Shown in pieces: positions 28,929 to 40,222 of a stretch of DNA of 64,000 bases. The position numbers were made by a program, and so were the translations under genes. Location: positions 1,488,001 through 1,552,000 of the forward strand of contig BQMF02000006.1 in the NCBI GenBank assembly GCA_027922465.2, written 5' to 3'. A model generated the notes under the pieces. That model was not told the origin of the DNA, ran no database searches, and was given only the letters and a program-made list of their open reading frames with translations. This stretch comes from Turritopsis dohrnii. Lineage: Eukaryota > Cnidaria > Hydrozoa > Anthoathecata > Oceaniidae. How positions within the stretch are numbered: the stretch's first letter is position 1; each line of letters starts with the position of its first letter.

Positions 28929-29822
28929 AATATTGTTGGAATCAACAAAAAAAGTGGTGGTGGTGAGTCGGTAGTAATTAAAAAGAAAGCAAAACGACAA
29001 AATATTTTTGATGAAAACGGAAATGTTGCTCAGTCTTTTGTTATGTCTGAACAATTAAAATTAACTGATAAGTCTATCGATGTTGATTTAATAGTTGGGT
29101 CTAATTACTTTAATGATGATGTTGAAGTTCCAGGTTCCGTTTTTGACACTTCTGTTGGTAGGAAAGAAACACCTTTTAGAACGCTATTTGCTTTGAAAAA
29201 TGCGTATAAGTGTAAGGCAAAAAAAGATGGTCAATTGTTTTACATGTGTGAAACATATATCATTGGGCAGATTGTTGAATTGAATAAAGATTGTGATGTA
29301 ACACAATATAATGTTGAATCTCTGGTTGATTTAGTTAAATTTGTTTTCAACCCTGCTACTAAAAAATATGATAAGCTTGTTGTCAAGGGTAGGATAATTT
29401 TGTTTACTGACAAGGATAGGCAATTCGTTGACGATTTTGGACAATGTATCCCAGCAGGTGTAAAAATGTCTGCTCCTAACTTGTTAAAGCAAGAATTGTT
29501 TTTGGAAAAGCTAGACAAATCTATAAATGTTAATCCTTATTTACTTTCTTTTGCACCTCAATGTGATCGTATGCATAAATTAAATACGTACATGAAGTCT
29601 GTACATATAAAACAATTACAACATTCATCATTATTGCGAAACATATGCGGTGGATTGACAACACAACAGCTGTTGGATATGGAATATGTTGACGACAATG
29701 ACGAATTAAAATTAAAAAGAATTGCTGCACTGTATGGTGAAATGAAGAAATTGTCGAATATTTGGAACAAATTATTGACAGAAAACGGCAGTAAATTAAA
29801 TCGCGGTGAAGTAACTGAATAA
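28452..29822 (+). CDS. Acidic/basic low-complexity protein with conserved-looking C-terminal domain (456 aa)
   Basis: The frame opens at 28437, but the first ATG is 28452. Residues about 1-60 contain a short helix-rich start; residues 60-165 are alternating Lys-rich and Asp tracts encoded by GAT and AAG runs; from about residue 190 a globular part follows (VPGSVFDTSVGRKETPFRTL, FYMCETYIIGQIVEL, KLVVKGRIILFTD). No stop interrupts it. It is preceded by a clear TATA box, as the first plus-strand gene. I recognise no family; nucleic-acid binding is likely from composition only. Confidence 0.65.
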
Positions 29823-29887
29823 ATTTAATTGTGACAATTTACTTTTTATTATTTTAGTGATAAATTAATTAATTACAAAAATCAATT

Positions 29888-30655
29888 ATGGTAGATATTA
29901 ATAATTTTAATGGTGTTATGATTAAATATTGTGGTTTATGTAAAAAAAAGTATGAGACATTCGATAATTTGGAAACGATAATCCATCACTTTGAAGTGCA
30001 ACATAAAGATAAAGATGTTGATAGTCAATTATATCGTGTTATTTATTCACTTAATAAGTCGCTGGTAAAGAAACGTTTTTCATGTTTTGTCTGTGGGTCG
30101 ATATTTAAAAGTAATAGACACTTGACCATTCATAATCTATTGTATCATTTTCAATTATTATTTACAAACACTAGTGATATATATATGTTGCATAAACGGT
30201 CAATACAATTAGCGACTATTGATATTATAAATTTAATATTTGATAGACAACTGGTGGGTAATCAACATGGTCAATTATTTAATTGGAAAGATCCAAGTAT
30301 TGTGCATGTATTTTTATTATTGTGTATGAAAGTCTTTTCACGTGATGTTATTGTCAAACAATTGAAATTAACCATTCCTGCAATAATAAATTTTAAACTC
30401 CAAACAGAGGTAGGTATTATAAATCAAACAATAGTTCGTGATGAAGATGGAAATCAAATCGGTGTAGAATATTCACCTGTGAGAAACTTTTCCAGTATGG
30501 TATATACTCATAGTGCATGGAAATCGATACATAATTTGTTACTCTCTGATATAAATCAACGTATTTTACATTCTAATTTTGAGAAGGGATATAATTTTTA
30601 TTTTTATAAATTTCAATATTTACGTTGTCATCTATTTCTTGGTGATGTATTTTAA
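29888..30655 (+). CDS. Protein with two C2H2-type zinc fingers (255 aa)
   Basis: The ATG is at 29888. The first finger starts at C15/C18 (CGLCKKKYETFDNLETI) with His near 33-39; the second starts near residue 66 (CFVCGSIFKSNRHLTIHNLL) with two His. The remaining 180 residues are helical and unrecognised. It probably binds nucleic acid. The gap of 65 bp from the previous gene and the same strand suggest a serial plus-strand transcription unit. Confidence 0.65.
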   Translation: MVDINNFNGVMIKYCGLCKKKYETFDNLETIIHHFEVQHKDKDVDSQLYRVIYSLNKSLVKKRFSCFVCGSIFKSNRHLTIHNLLYHFQLLFTNTSDIYMLHKRSIQLATIDIINLIFDRQLVGNQHGQLFNWKDPSIVHVFLLLCMKVFSRDVIVKQLKLTIPAIINFKLQTEVGIINQTIVRDEDGNQIGVEYSPVRNFSSMVYTHSAWKSIHNLLLSDINQRILHSNFEKGYNFYFYKFQYLRCHLFLGDVF

Positions 30656-30713
30656 CATATATATTAAGTTTTTGTTTTCATTATAGTAAAGTAGTTAAAT
30701 AAATTTGATTATT

Positions 30714-31028
30714 ATGGATGATGATAATGATGATACATCAATTGTAATTTCTGTCTGTCCAGCATCTTATCAATTATACCTTATGTGTTTGCAAAAGTAT
30801 ATGACTAATACGTATGGATCGTATACCTTCACTGTCTTCGTTGCTATAAAATTTTGTGAATCGTCACCATTTTGCAGAAGAGTTTTTGATGAACTGAAAT
30901 CATTAATTAAAAATTGTTTGTCTTCAAATAACGTGTACGTGTTAATTTATAAGGAACAATATTATGCATTCTCTAACTTTGGAAATTTTTTAGTTGATCA
31001 TTATTCAATTAATAATAATGGCATGTAA
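30714..31028 (+). CDS. Hypothetical protein (104 aa)
   Basis: The first ATG in the frame is 30714 (MDDDNDDTSIVISVCPASYQ). It contains mixed helix and strand (YGSYTFTVFVAIKFCESSPF) and ends at TAA 31026, overlapping the start of the next gene by 11 bp. I recognise nothing. Overlap in a compact strand block is the main evidence that it is a gene. Confidence 0.5.
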   Translation: MDDDNDDTSIVISVCPASYQLYLMCLQKYMTNTYGSYTFTVFVAIKFCESSPFCRRVFDELKSLIKNCLSSNNVYVLIYKEQYYAFSNFGNFLVDHYSINNNGM

Positions 31029-31827
31029 TCGACCATCAGACAAAACAATGACAACAAAAGAAGTAGAAATGATTGCTGTTCCTATTTGTACACCATCTAC
31101 ACCACGTAGAAAACACAGAGCAATTAACAACGATGCTGAAATTTTGAAAGTTCAATTATCACAAAATGATTTGTTGAATCGATTTTGTCAGCAAGAGTAC
31201 GTAAAATGTCAACAATTTAAATCATTATTCAACGGCTACAATCATGCAAAAAGAGGTGTGAAGTTCATTGATGGTGATTATTTTGCATTCTGTAAGGAAT
31301 GTAATTGTGTTCTTGCAATGAATAAAGCAACTGAAGAATTTCAACATATTGTTTATCGTGCTACAAAAACACAAGATGTTGAGGAGGGTGGTGTTGATTG
31401 TGGGTATGCCATTGTCAATAAAGAAGCTATGTATTTCAGCGATTGTCCTGTAATGAAGGGGGATGACGGTGATACAAATAATGGGTATGAAGCGTATGTT
31501 GACGATTCAACGGTTTTACTTATGTCATTTATTAATGACAAGTTAGTTAAGTCATTAAAGGATGAAAAAATTTTCGTGTATGTTAAGTTACCTGTTGGTG
31601 AGATTGTGGAAGATGTTATATTTATGGAGTATCGTTCAAACCAACATTATTATTCAACCCCATCATCTAGTTATTTATGTGGATTGATGACGGGTACAAG
31701 TGTGTCTGTTTCTAAACGTCATGTGCATGACGAGTCCTTGATTATTTATTTTAAAGCATTGATGCATGAGTTTTTAGATGAATATTTTTCTTGTAATAAT
31801 AATATGAAAAGACGACGTATTCGTTAA
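31018..31827 (+). CDS. Hypothetical protein (269 aa)
   Basis: The first ATG in frame is 31018 (MACNRPSDKTMTTKEVEMIA). A small Cys motif CKECNCVLAMN occurs near residue 95. The rest is globular (YVKLPVGEIVEDVIFMEYRS) and ends with a basic KRRRIR. The basic tail could be a nuclear localisation signal. It overlaps the previous gene by 11 bp. No family recognised and no stop inside. Confidence 0.6.
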   Translation: MACNRPSDKTMTTKEVEMIAVPICTPSTPRRKHRAINNDAEILKVQLSQNDLLNRFCQQEYVKCQQFKSLFNGYNHAKRGVKFIDGDYFAFCKECNCVLAMNKATEEFQHIVYRATKTQDVEEGGVDCGYAIVNKEAMYFSDCPVMKGDDGDTNNGYEAYVDDSTVLLMSFINDKLVKSLKDEKIFVYVKLPVGEIVEDVIFMEYRSNQHYYSTPSSSYLCGLMTGTSVSVSKRHVHDESLIIYFKALMHEFLDEYFSCNNNMKRRRIR

Positions 31828-32063
31828 TATGTGTGTACAACAATACTGCTATTGTTATATTTAAAATTGGGTAATGATTATTTTTGTCTATTGTTGTTAT
31901 TTAAAAATGAATAATTATTCTTTGAAATATATAGACTACCTTCTTTAGGAAAATGTCTTGTTGTTTTTATTGTTATTGTTTTTAACAATATGTTGTTATT
32001 GTTTACACAATAAAACATATCACTATTGATTATGTTTTTAGATAATATAAAACAAAAATTATA

Positions 32064-32543
32064 ATGAATTACCGCAAGTGGATATTAACAATATTGGATT
32101 TTTCGCATATTGATGATGCACAATTTCTATTTGCTTTGGTAATTGCAGCATTATATGATGAGAAGATAAATAGACAGAAAATGTATCAATTGAAAATAAA
32201 GTTGATGTATCCAGAGGAAAGAGACTGTTCGGTAAAAGAATATTGGAAAATGGATGAGAATCTCCGTAATTTCTTCATTAACTTATTTAATGATATCAAA
32301 GGTAGACACTTAAAAAGTGTAGATATTGATTTATATAATATTTAATATTGCTTGTGTAAACGTAATATTCTTGTTGATGCTCGATTTTTTAATTTGTTGA
32401 CCATGTATGAAGCACAATGGGCAATCTATTATACACACTTACTTTTTTTCAAAGGTGTTGAAAAACGATATTTAATGACCGTTGAACAATATGTAAGGAC
32501 ACATATGTTGTCTCATTTATTTAAATTGTCATATGATATTTGA
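32064..32543 (+). pseudogene. Hypothetical protein crossed by one in-frame TAA
   Basis: The ATG at 32064 opens MNYRKWILTILDFSHIDDAQ. A TAA at 32343-32345 stops it, and the same frame continues for 65 codons to 32543 (CKRNILVDARFFNLLTMYEA, TVEQYVRTHMLSHLFKLSYD). The sequence on both sides of the stop looks coding and helical, so I read it as one gene with a nonsense change, not two genes. No family recognised. Confidence 0.5.
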
Positions 32544-32632
32544 ATAATATTATATAAATATTATTTAACTATATTATATAATAATTTGTATATTATTGTT
32601 TCATTTAGTTGTGATTATAAATAATATAAAAT

Positions 32633-33031
32633 ATGGCAACATCATCTACACCACCAGCGATAACAATGCCAACCTTAAAACGACAATGTGATGAAAATAT
32701 TTTAACAAAGGATGACATAACAATAAAAATCCCTCATACAACAATTATTACAATATGTAATAGTTGTGCACGACATATGGAGAAGAATGAGGCTTATTGT
32801 TATGATTGTTATTGTAAAACATCCATGAGAAAGAAGTTACATGATCGTGTTGGCTCACGATTTTGTTCTGCAAAATGTAATCCAGAAGTTATTCACTTTC
32901 GTGATTTAACTTATCCAGTTTGTAAGAAAATTAAGGAAAATATTAAAAATAAAGGTGACATATCAACATATGAAATGGTAGACATGTTTGTTGACACTGT
33001 TGCAGAACATTATATATGTGAAGGATATTAA
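32633..33031 (+). CDS. Cys-rich zinc-binding-type protein (132 aa)
   Basis: The ATG is at 32633. Cys pairs occur as CNSCARHMEKNEAYCYDCYC, then CSAKC and VCKK, enough for two zinc sites between residues 40 and 100. The C-terminus is helical. A loosely similar Cys layout (CERCFCEYCNC) is seen in the minus-strand gene at 27086-27833, so the two may be old paralogues. The function is unknown; binding of nucleic acid or protein partners is possible. Confidence 0.6.
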   Translation: MATSSTPPAITMPTLKRQCDENILTKDDITIKIPHTTIITICNSCARHMEKNEAYCYDCYCKTSMRKKLHDRVGSRFCSAKCNPEVIHFRDLTYPVCKKIKENIKNKGDISTYEMVDMFVDTVAEHYICEGY

Positions 33032-33224
33032 TAATATATATTCTATAAATAACTGTATTAATATATATTTAGGTTTTATTTAGTTTGTTTTTCTTGTATT
33101 AGTAATAGTAGTAGTATTATGTGGTGTTTTTTAATAATAAAATATTATTGTGTTTTTGATTATGTATTATAATTAATTGTTATGAAATATATTATATTTT
33201 AGATGACAAAAATAACACACAACA

Positions 33225-34208
33225 ATGAGTAAATTTATAGAATACGAATGTGCAGGACAGGAAAGTGGTAATAATGATATTGACAATGATGATTTGGAGG
33301 AACTTATGGAATTGGAAAAAGATGAACTTAGAAACCATGCTGACTTTATAAATGACGAATCGGAAGAATCTAATTATTCAAGCAGTGACGATGGTAATGA
33401 CAATAATAATAATGATGGTAATAATGATGCTGATGATCATAATAATGATTATGATGATGACAAAAATGAAGATAATTATAATTTTATTGCAAAATTTAAT
33501 GATGAAAATGATGAGGTGTTGGAATTGAAACAACAACAACAACATAAAGAAGCCGTAAGTATAATAAATAATAATAACAATGTGGAAATGGTAAGTGATA
33601 TTGATTATACTTATGATGATACCAATGTTGATACGTTAACATATAAGAGTTCACTTTTAAGATGTAAAAAGGTAATTGCAAATGTTGTTAAAAAGGAGAT
33701 GACGTGGATGAGAGATATAAGAGAATTGTTATTGATTTGTATTAAAAAGAAAGTTTTGAAAAAAGAACAAAATAATCATCAAACAAATGTCGAAGATAAT
33801 AATATCGTAAAGAAAGTTTATAATCTTTTGTATAATGTACATGATTTGGGTGAACCAAATATCGATTTAAGTTTGTCCTATCTATTAAAAGTTCTTCATG
33901 ATTTAAATGATCTTTTAAATGAAGAGTGTAATGTTCTGTATAGCGTAAATGTTTACGAATTGTCATTGAAGTTAAAACGTGTACAAAATAATTTTCAATT
34001 CGTTCAACAAATTGATTCAGTGATAATAACAACAACTACAAATAGAAATGGGAAAGAATTGTTTTCGTTTCTTACGCCTTTTCACGCAGACAATAGATTA
34101 AGTAGAAAAATAAATATTATTATGAAAATAGTTAATCAAATACCCACTTTTTCGTATGTTGAATGTTTAGATTATTTCTTTAAGATATTGGAAAAGATAA
34201 ATATTTAG
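33225..34208 (+). CDS. Acidic low-complexity protein, possible N-terminal part of the polymerase gene (327 aa)
   Basis: The ATG is at 33225. Residues 12-100 are Asp/Asn/Glu-rich (encoded by GAT and AAT runs); residues 140-325 are globular (KKVIANVVKKEMTWMRDIRE, PNIDLSLSYLLKVLHDLNDL). The TAG at 34206 lies 24 bases past the start of the polymerase open stretch (34184) in another frame, and that polymerase frame has no ATG before its zinc finger. This gene may therefore feed into the polymerase by splicing or a frameshift; alternatively it is separate. No stop inside. Confidence 0.5.
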   Translation: MSKFIEYECAGQESGNNDIDNDDLEELMELEKDELRNHADFINDESEESNYSSSDDGNDNNNNDGNNDADDHNNDYDDDKNEDNYNFIAKFNDENDEVLELKQQQQHKEAVSIINNNNNVEMVSDIDYTYDDTNVDTLTYKSSLLRCKKVIANVVKKEMTWMRDIRELLLICIKKKVLKKEQNNHQTNVEDNNIVKKVYNLLYNVHDLGEPNIDLSLSYLLKVLHDLNDLLNEECNVLYSVNVYELSLKLKRVQNNFQFVQQIDSVIITTTTNRNGKELFSFLTPFHADNRLSRKINIIMKIVNQIPTFSYVECLDYFFKILEKINI

Positions 34209-37124
34209 CAAAAGTTAGTGTTTGCAATGTTTGTCGTGGAATCTTAAATTGTAAACGAGGAAGTAAAAAGAATGAAAACCACATGAAAGCTTGTAAAAAA
34301 AAGTGGATGAGGAAAACTGTTTCACAATATGACTTGTATGCAAGAAGGTGTACAGACAAAGTATTGTGTTATGAAACTGATTTGTATAGATTGAAAAATA
34401 CTTATTTCCTTTTTTTTTATGATTTTGAAACGACAACATCATTGGATTTAAATTTACAAGACGATGATGATAGTAAAAAGAAACAGAAAAACAAAGTAAA
34501 ATATTTTGAAAACATGACACCTATGCGTGTCATGTCGTATTGTGTGGGTGTTATGTTTCATCCACAATTAAATATCAAACCTATCATATGGTATAAGTCT
34601 TGTATTTATAATAAAAAAAACTTGGTAATGTAGATTTTTTGCCTGACTTTATATACAGATATATAACAGATAGGTGTTTTAAAAATATGGCGCGAATTTT
34701 AAATGCATATAATGATGGTAATGCATCTTTAGCTACTGTCATGAGCAGCGAAATTGCCTTGGTTGGAATAGCAATTAAGCGATATTTAAAAATAGAAGTT
34801 GTTATTGTCAATAAGGAATTAACAATGCAGGAGAAGAAAGCATAACATAATCAAAATATTATAACAAAATGTTGCATTTGTGATTTTCCAATTACCAATT
34901 GTAATAGTAATAATGACATTTGTCATAATTATGAATTCGTTTGTTTTAAAATGAAATATTTTATGTTTTGTAGAATTGAGGAATTTGCTAGATTAATAGA
35001 TCAGTATGATGATAGAATGTTTGAGAGTGCATTCAATGAAATAGTTTACCTATTGACTAAACGCTATTGTTCGTTAATGGACTTTATTTTATTTATTCAA
35101 AATCAAAGGAAACGCAATGATGAAACAACTTGTTATTGTCATTCTGAGTATATACAATCTTTACTGTGTGTAATAGGTTTAACAAATGTAGAGGACATTT
35201 TTGATGTTTTAAGGTATTTAGAAGTTGATAAGTTTTATGTAGGATGGGAAGACGATTTGATTTTGAAGGTTAGCAATTCAAATTTGTGGTTAACGACATG
35301 TTGTGTGATGGGATTTTTCCAGAATGATTTTATTAGGAAAACATTGGAAAATGCTCGAGACTACAATGTTGTAATACATCACGATCACGTGACTCGTGTC
35401 ATTTATGGTTATGCGCATGACGTATGTAAGCGATTACAAGATAAAAGCGATTATAGCGACGATGTATTAAATTGTATTGTTCCAGTATATGCACATAATT
35501 CAGCTAGATTTGATGTAAAGTTTATTGTCAAGTATTTAGACGTACAAATGTTTAATACTTCTGAAATTAAGTTCTTAGGTGGTAGTATGTATAATGTAAC
35601 AGACGTAGTTGTAGGTGATTTTCATTTTAAAGACACTTTAAAATTTTTTGCAACATCATTAGCTAACTTCTCTAAGAATAAAGACGATACACACGTACAA
35701 CAAATAGTAGAAATATTTGAAACTTTTTTCTTTAGTGATACTGTTTTTAACAAACCCTATAGTGAATTGTCTGATGAAGATGAAAAAAAGTTATTCTCGA
35801 TTATTCTAGATAAAGGATGTATGCCATACGATTATTTTGTTAATGGTACTGAATTGTCTAAACCGTTTTTACCTTGTAAGGAAAATTTTACTAATAAATT
35901 AAAATTTGAATTTGTGAGTAGTGAAACATACGAAAATGTTCAATATTTGTGGGAAGCATTAGGTATGAAAAGATTAGATGATTTGAATCGTAGTTATAAT
36001 GTAGGTGATGTTGTCTTGTTAATGGTAATTGCATCTGATTATTTTAATAAATTACAACTATTGTTTAAATACAATCCCCATTTATTTACGTCAATGACCA
36101 CTTTCTCCAAATCTGCAAGCTTGTTTAGATCTAAGGCTTTACTAAAACGATTACCAGACACAGCAAAAATAAATATGTTTGAAAGTGCAACATTTGGTGG
36201 TTTTTCACAAACTTCTTTACGATTAGCATTTGATACCAGATATTTGATTAATTATTTGTATACTTGTGGTATATTAAATAAACAACATATTGACAAAGGA
36301 ATATTGCGTTATGATTATGCGGGTGTGATTTGCCGTGTTTACTCTTATATACTTATGCTTGATGAAAATAACCAATACGGTAATGCTATGAAATATCCAA
36401 TGCCAATAGGTAATTTTGTTGATGTAGAATTATCTTTAGACGAACACAAACAATTGTTAGATACCTATGATGTTAATAATGATAAATACGGATATTTGTC
36501 ATATGTCTCTCTTAAAGCACCACCTGTTGGTCACATCGGTGACATTTACAATCAATTTTTTGTACCATGTTTTGAGCGAAGTGTTGTATGTGGTAATAAG
36601 GTATCTCTTTTGCAACAGGTTCATGGTAAAGGAAAATCAACAACTAAAAAAACTCATATGAGAAGTGGTGATATAAATTACATTCCAATGTTTATACATA
36701 CCATACAATATTTGGTACATGAAATGGGATACAAATTAACTAATGTATTTCATACTATATCTTATTATCAATCGCCTTTTTTGCGAGATTATGTTGTAGG
36801 AAATCAAGTATTTCGACAGAACTCGAAAAATGCTGACGAATCACAATTGTATAAAGACATGAATAACAAATGTTATGGATCATAGATGATACGTGCAGAT
36901 AAACCGAAACTTAGTGCGTTGATAAATCGAGAAAAAGAAAGTCTGCAATTCGACGACAGCAATCGTAATAATAATGTCAATAATTACATCAATCCTTTTG
37001 ACAGGTTGATAATAATATATAGTTTTAATTTATTGTCATTATATTGTTTAATTATATTAATTCATATATATATATATATATATATATATACAAACAATTA
37101 AAAACAACAGCTTCTTCAACAAAT

Positions 37125-37151
37125 TTTCAACATCTTACGTGTCTTCATCAG
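37125..37151 (-). ncRNA. Candidate hammerhead-ribozyme core of the Penelope-like element
   Basis: On the minus strand CTGATGA (37151-37145) is followed after 16 bases by GAAA (37128-37125). The spacer can form a weak stem (GACA with TGTT). These are the two conserved hammerhead boxes, and hammerhead motifs are known in the terminal repeats of Penelope-like elements. The position, 3' of the frame, fits. I could not confirm helices I and III or the cleavage site. Confidence 0.35.
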
Positions 37152-37680
37152 GTTCAATGATACAAAGTTCATAGAAGGGCGTTTAAATACTTAAAAAGAG
37201 CGCAAAAAGTAATTAAAAATAAATAAATAAAAGCATTGTCGAGATTGGATGTGGCCTGGTTTCTGTACACTATACTTTTATACGTTAGCACCCGGTTTTT
37301 ATATATAATTTAAAATACTTTATATAATATAATTTAAAAGATTAAAAATATTAAAACTGATATATACATATATACAGTAAAATTGATACAACAGGTTTCT
37401 TAAAAATACAAGCACGTTTCAAACACATTCATTCACACGAACATATAACAACCATCACCTCCTTCTGTTACTCAAGATGATGGCAGAGGACTAGACAAAC
37501 AAACATAAAACATGACGATACATATAAGAAGGGATCCGATCCAGGTGAAAAGAAAGTAGACATGCTATCTTTCTAAACAGCCACAGGCTACTAACGCAAG
37601 CGCTTTGACAAGTGACCAATGTCAGTCAAGACATTGCAAGGATGGTTCAACCTGCCACATGTATGGGAATAGAGATACGT

Positions 37681-37703
37681 GTAAGAAGAAGAAGAAGAAG
37701 AAG

Positions 37704-37744
<41 letters not shown>

Positions 37745-37763
37745 AAGAAGAAGAAGAAAGACA
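37681..37763. repeat. Purine tract (AAG)n/A(n)
   Basis: AAG repeats, about 46 A in a row, then AAG repeats again, next to the 3' end of the Penelope-like frame. The short open frame across it is low-complexity and not a gene. Confidence 0.9.
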
Positions 37764-37780
37764 CACACTACCATTAAAAA

Positions 37781-39655
37781 CTACGTAATATATACCTCAT
37801 AATCATTTAGTCCATTCGGTAGGAAAGTATTCAGTTTATACTGCCAAAACTGTTCTTTCTTTCGTACAGATGTTTCATCTGATCCTTGATCAATTAATGT
37901 AAATTCCCAATCTAAAAAACCCTTGTGTCCTACCTGGTCAAAATGATTGTGTAATGACTGTTGGGGAACAGTTTTGACAGTATGACGATTGTTACAGGAT
38001 TTGTAGTTGTTAAATCTAAGCCTAAATTTTGTAGTGGAGCTGCCAACATATTGAACACCACATGTTTTACAATTAAGTAAATACACCACATTTTCCGAGT
38101 TACAGTTAAGTTGGAAGTTCCTGAGTTTATACTTTCGACCATCCCTACTTGCAAATTCAGTGGTGTTCGATATGAATGGGCAGACTCCACAGCGTTTTCC
38201 AGAGCATCCGTTGCATTTTCCTATTTTAAGTTCCTGTTGCGGAACTTTAGGACGAACTAATAAATCTTTAAGACTCTTACCTCTTCGAAATCCAATAAGA
38301 GGGATGCTCTGAAATACGTCTTGGTGTGCTTTATTACATGCTAGAATCACTTGAATTTTCCGTAATATCCTGTATAAATTCCTGTAAGCCGGGTGGTACA
38401 TAATATTTAAAATAAACTTCCTTGATTCCGTTGTTTTTCTCTGTTTGTGTTCTTTCAAAAGATCTTCCCTTTTAAACTTCCTACCCTCTAAAACCTTTCT
38501 TCGTACTAGCTTTTCGTCATATCCTCTCTTTATTAGCCAAGCCTCTAGATCGTTGCACCTTTTGTCAAACAATTCATTATTAGAACATATCCGATTGAGC
38601 CTCAATGTTTGACTATAAGGGATAGAGCTTTTGCAGTGCCATGGGTGACAAGATGTTGGGTGTAAGTACTGGTGCGTGTCTGTAGATTTGACGAAAAGAT
38701 CTGTGAGAAGTTTTTTCCCATTACGGATAACTTGGATATCAAGAAAATCTATTTTGTTACTGGAGTAATTCGCCGTAAACTTAATGGTTGGATGGGCCTC
38801 GTTAAGGTATTGCAAGAAGTTTTTTAGGTTTTCTTCGCCATGTTGCCAAAGTAGGAAAATATCATCGATATACCTCCACCATACCAGGGGCTTCAGTGGA
38901 AAACCCTTTATAAGTTTTTCTTCAAGATACGACATAAACAAAATAGCGTATGGTGGGGCCATTTTTGTCCCTATTGCAGTACCTTTCGTCTGCTTAAAAA
39001 CCTCACTATTGTGTTCAAAAACATTATTCTCAAGTACACACTTCGTAAGTTCTAGGAGGCTTTCCGTCGATATTGTTTTATCCAGACGTGAGTCCAAGGC
39101 CTGTTTTAATGCATCCAACCCATCATTGTGAGGTATATTTGGGTATAAACCAACCACATCAATTGTACAAAGAAGAATATTTTCTGGTAAAGGAGGAAGT
39201 GCCGACAATTTTTTGAGAAAGTCATTTGTATCCTTAATATAGGATTTTACCTGCATGGCTAAAGGTTTTAAATGATAGTCCAAAAATGCTGAAATGTTTT
39301 CTGTATAAAAAGAAGAGTTAGAAATTACCGGTCTGCCTGGAACATTATATAGTCTTTTGTGGATTTTAGGCAGTAAATAAAAGCGACCGATTTTAGGGTT
39401 TTTAACTAGAAAATAGTCCAGGGTTTCCTTCGAAATGTCACCTCTTCGCTGAATTTTATTTAAACAAGATTTTATAATCCGAATCAGTGGGCTAATTACA
39501 TCTCCATGTACTTTTTCATACGTTTCTTTGTCAGAAAGCTGCTTTTCTGCCTCCTTAAGGTAGTCTTCCCTATCCCAGATGACAATACCGGAGCCCTTGT
39601 CAGCTTCCTTAATGATTATAGAGGTGTCATTTCGAAGACTCTCAATTGCCTCTCA
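37781..39655 (-). pseudogene. Penelope-like reverse transcriptase with C-terminal GIY-YIG endonuclease (5' truncated)
   Basis: Copies element RNA and nicks the target. The first ATG in frame is 39283, but the frame is open and coding-like up to about 39655 (ADKGSGIVIWDREDYL, GRFYLLPKIHKRLYNVPGRP), so the start is lost. The reverse transcriptase shows GTAIGTKMAPPYAILFMSYL and the catalytic RYIDDIFLLW. The C-terminal part has a Cys cluster (CNGCSGKRCGVCPF), then VVYLLNCKTCGVQYVGSS and LRFNNY of the GIY-YIG domain. No stop lies between 39655 and 37781, so the insertion is fairly young. Confidence 0.9.
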
Positions 39656-40142
39656 ATTGCCTCTCAATTGCCTTGTTAAATATATATATATATATATATT
39701 ATTAATGTTGTAGTCTTGAAGATGCATTACGTAAATTGCAAGATGAAAGACTTCGTGAGAAACATATGGTATTAGAAGATGTTAATTTAACAGAAGATAC
39801 TCGACTTGGTATGTTGGAAATGGTAAATGAAAAGTATGATAAGCAAGCATACATCATGGAGAAACGTATAAACAACAAAAGGAAGAATAAGAAACGCGTA
39901 TCAAAAGAACCACACGCAAGCGAAATGTTAGCACGTGCAATTATGAAACCTACCTTTAATGGTTACAATGAAATTGACCATCGTAGATACGGTGGAAGCA
40001 TACAAGGTATAATTTCAGAAAAGAAAGAATTTCCTGATGGTGGTACGAGATTTGTTGGTGGCGTTATACTATCACATGCCAAGATTTCCATTGCTAGAAT
40101 GATGCATAAGCTGGTGAAATTTTGTTATTTACCGTCTCCAAG

Positions 40143-40222
40143 GTATACATTATATTTTTTTTATTTTTTCTTTTTTAAAATAATAATAATAATAGGTATT
40201 AAGTAGAGTTATTTTCTTTTAG
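40143..40222 (+). other. 80-base spliceosomal intron in the polymerase gene
   Basis: Donor CCAAG|GTATAC and acceptor TTCTTTTAG|ATT with a pyrimidine-rich tail. The codon split 2+1 joins the frame before to the frame holding motif C (TDTDS). Without removal the upstream frame ends in stops. Confidence 0.8.

Larger units (their letters stand above)
37092..39670 (-). mobile_element. Penelope-like retroelement, 5' truncated, inserted in an AT repeat
   Basis: The minus strand carries a reverse transcriptase plus GIY-YIG frame (37781 to about 39655) and a downstream region of about 0.7 kb. Both edges abut (AT)n tracts, so insertion into, or duplication of, an AT microsatellite is likely. The 5' edge ends in three copies of CCTCTCAATTG. 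The element is antisense to the host polymerase gene. Confidence 0.82.
37005..39713 (+). other. Intron of the polymerase gene, enlarged by a nested retroelement
   Basis: The donor is CAG|GTTGAT at 37004/37005 and the acceptor TTGTAG|T at 39713/39714. The split codon (two bases before, one after) restores the frame and yields a continuous helical sequence. The (AT)n tracts at 37064-37090 and 39679-39699 flank the Penelope-like insertion. Without it the intron would be short, like the 80-base intron downstream. Confidence 0.72.

Noticed and set aside
28685..28930. Regular GAT repeats as a CRISPR-like or satellite array
   Set aside because: Units are 3 bp without spacers and lie in frame within a gene; simple microsatellite expansion.
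28442..29054. Ser-rich and Ile/Asn-rich minus-strand frames
   Set aside because: They are reverse readings of GAT runs in the gene at 28452-29822.
37605..37802. Lys-rich 65-codon frame
   Set aside because: It spans the poly-A/AAG tract and has no other coding character.
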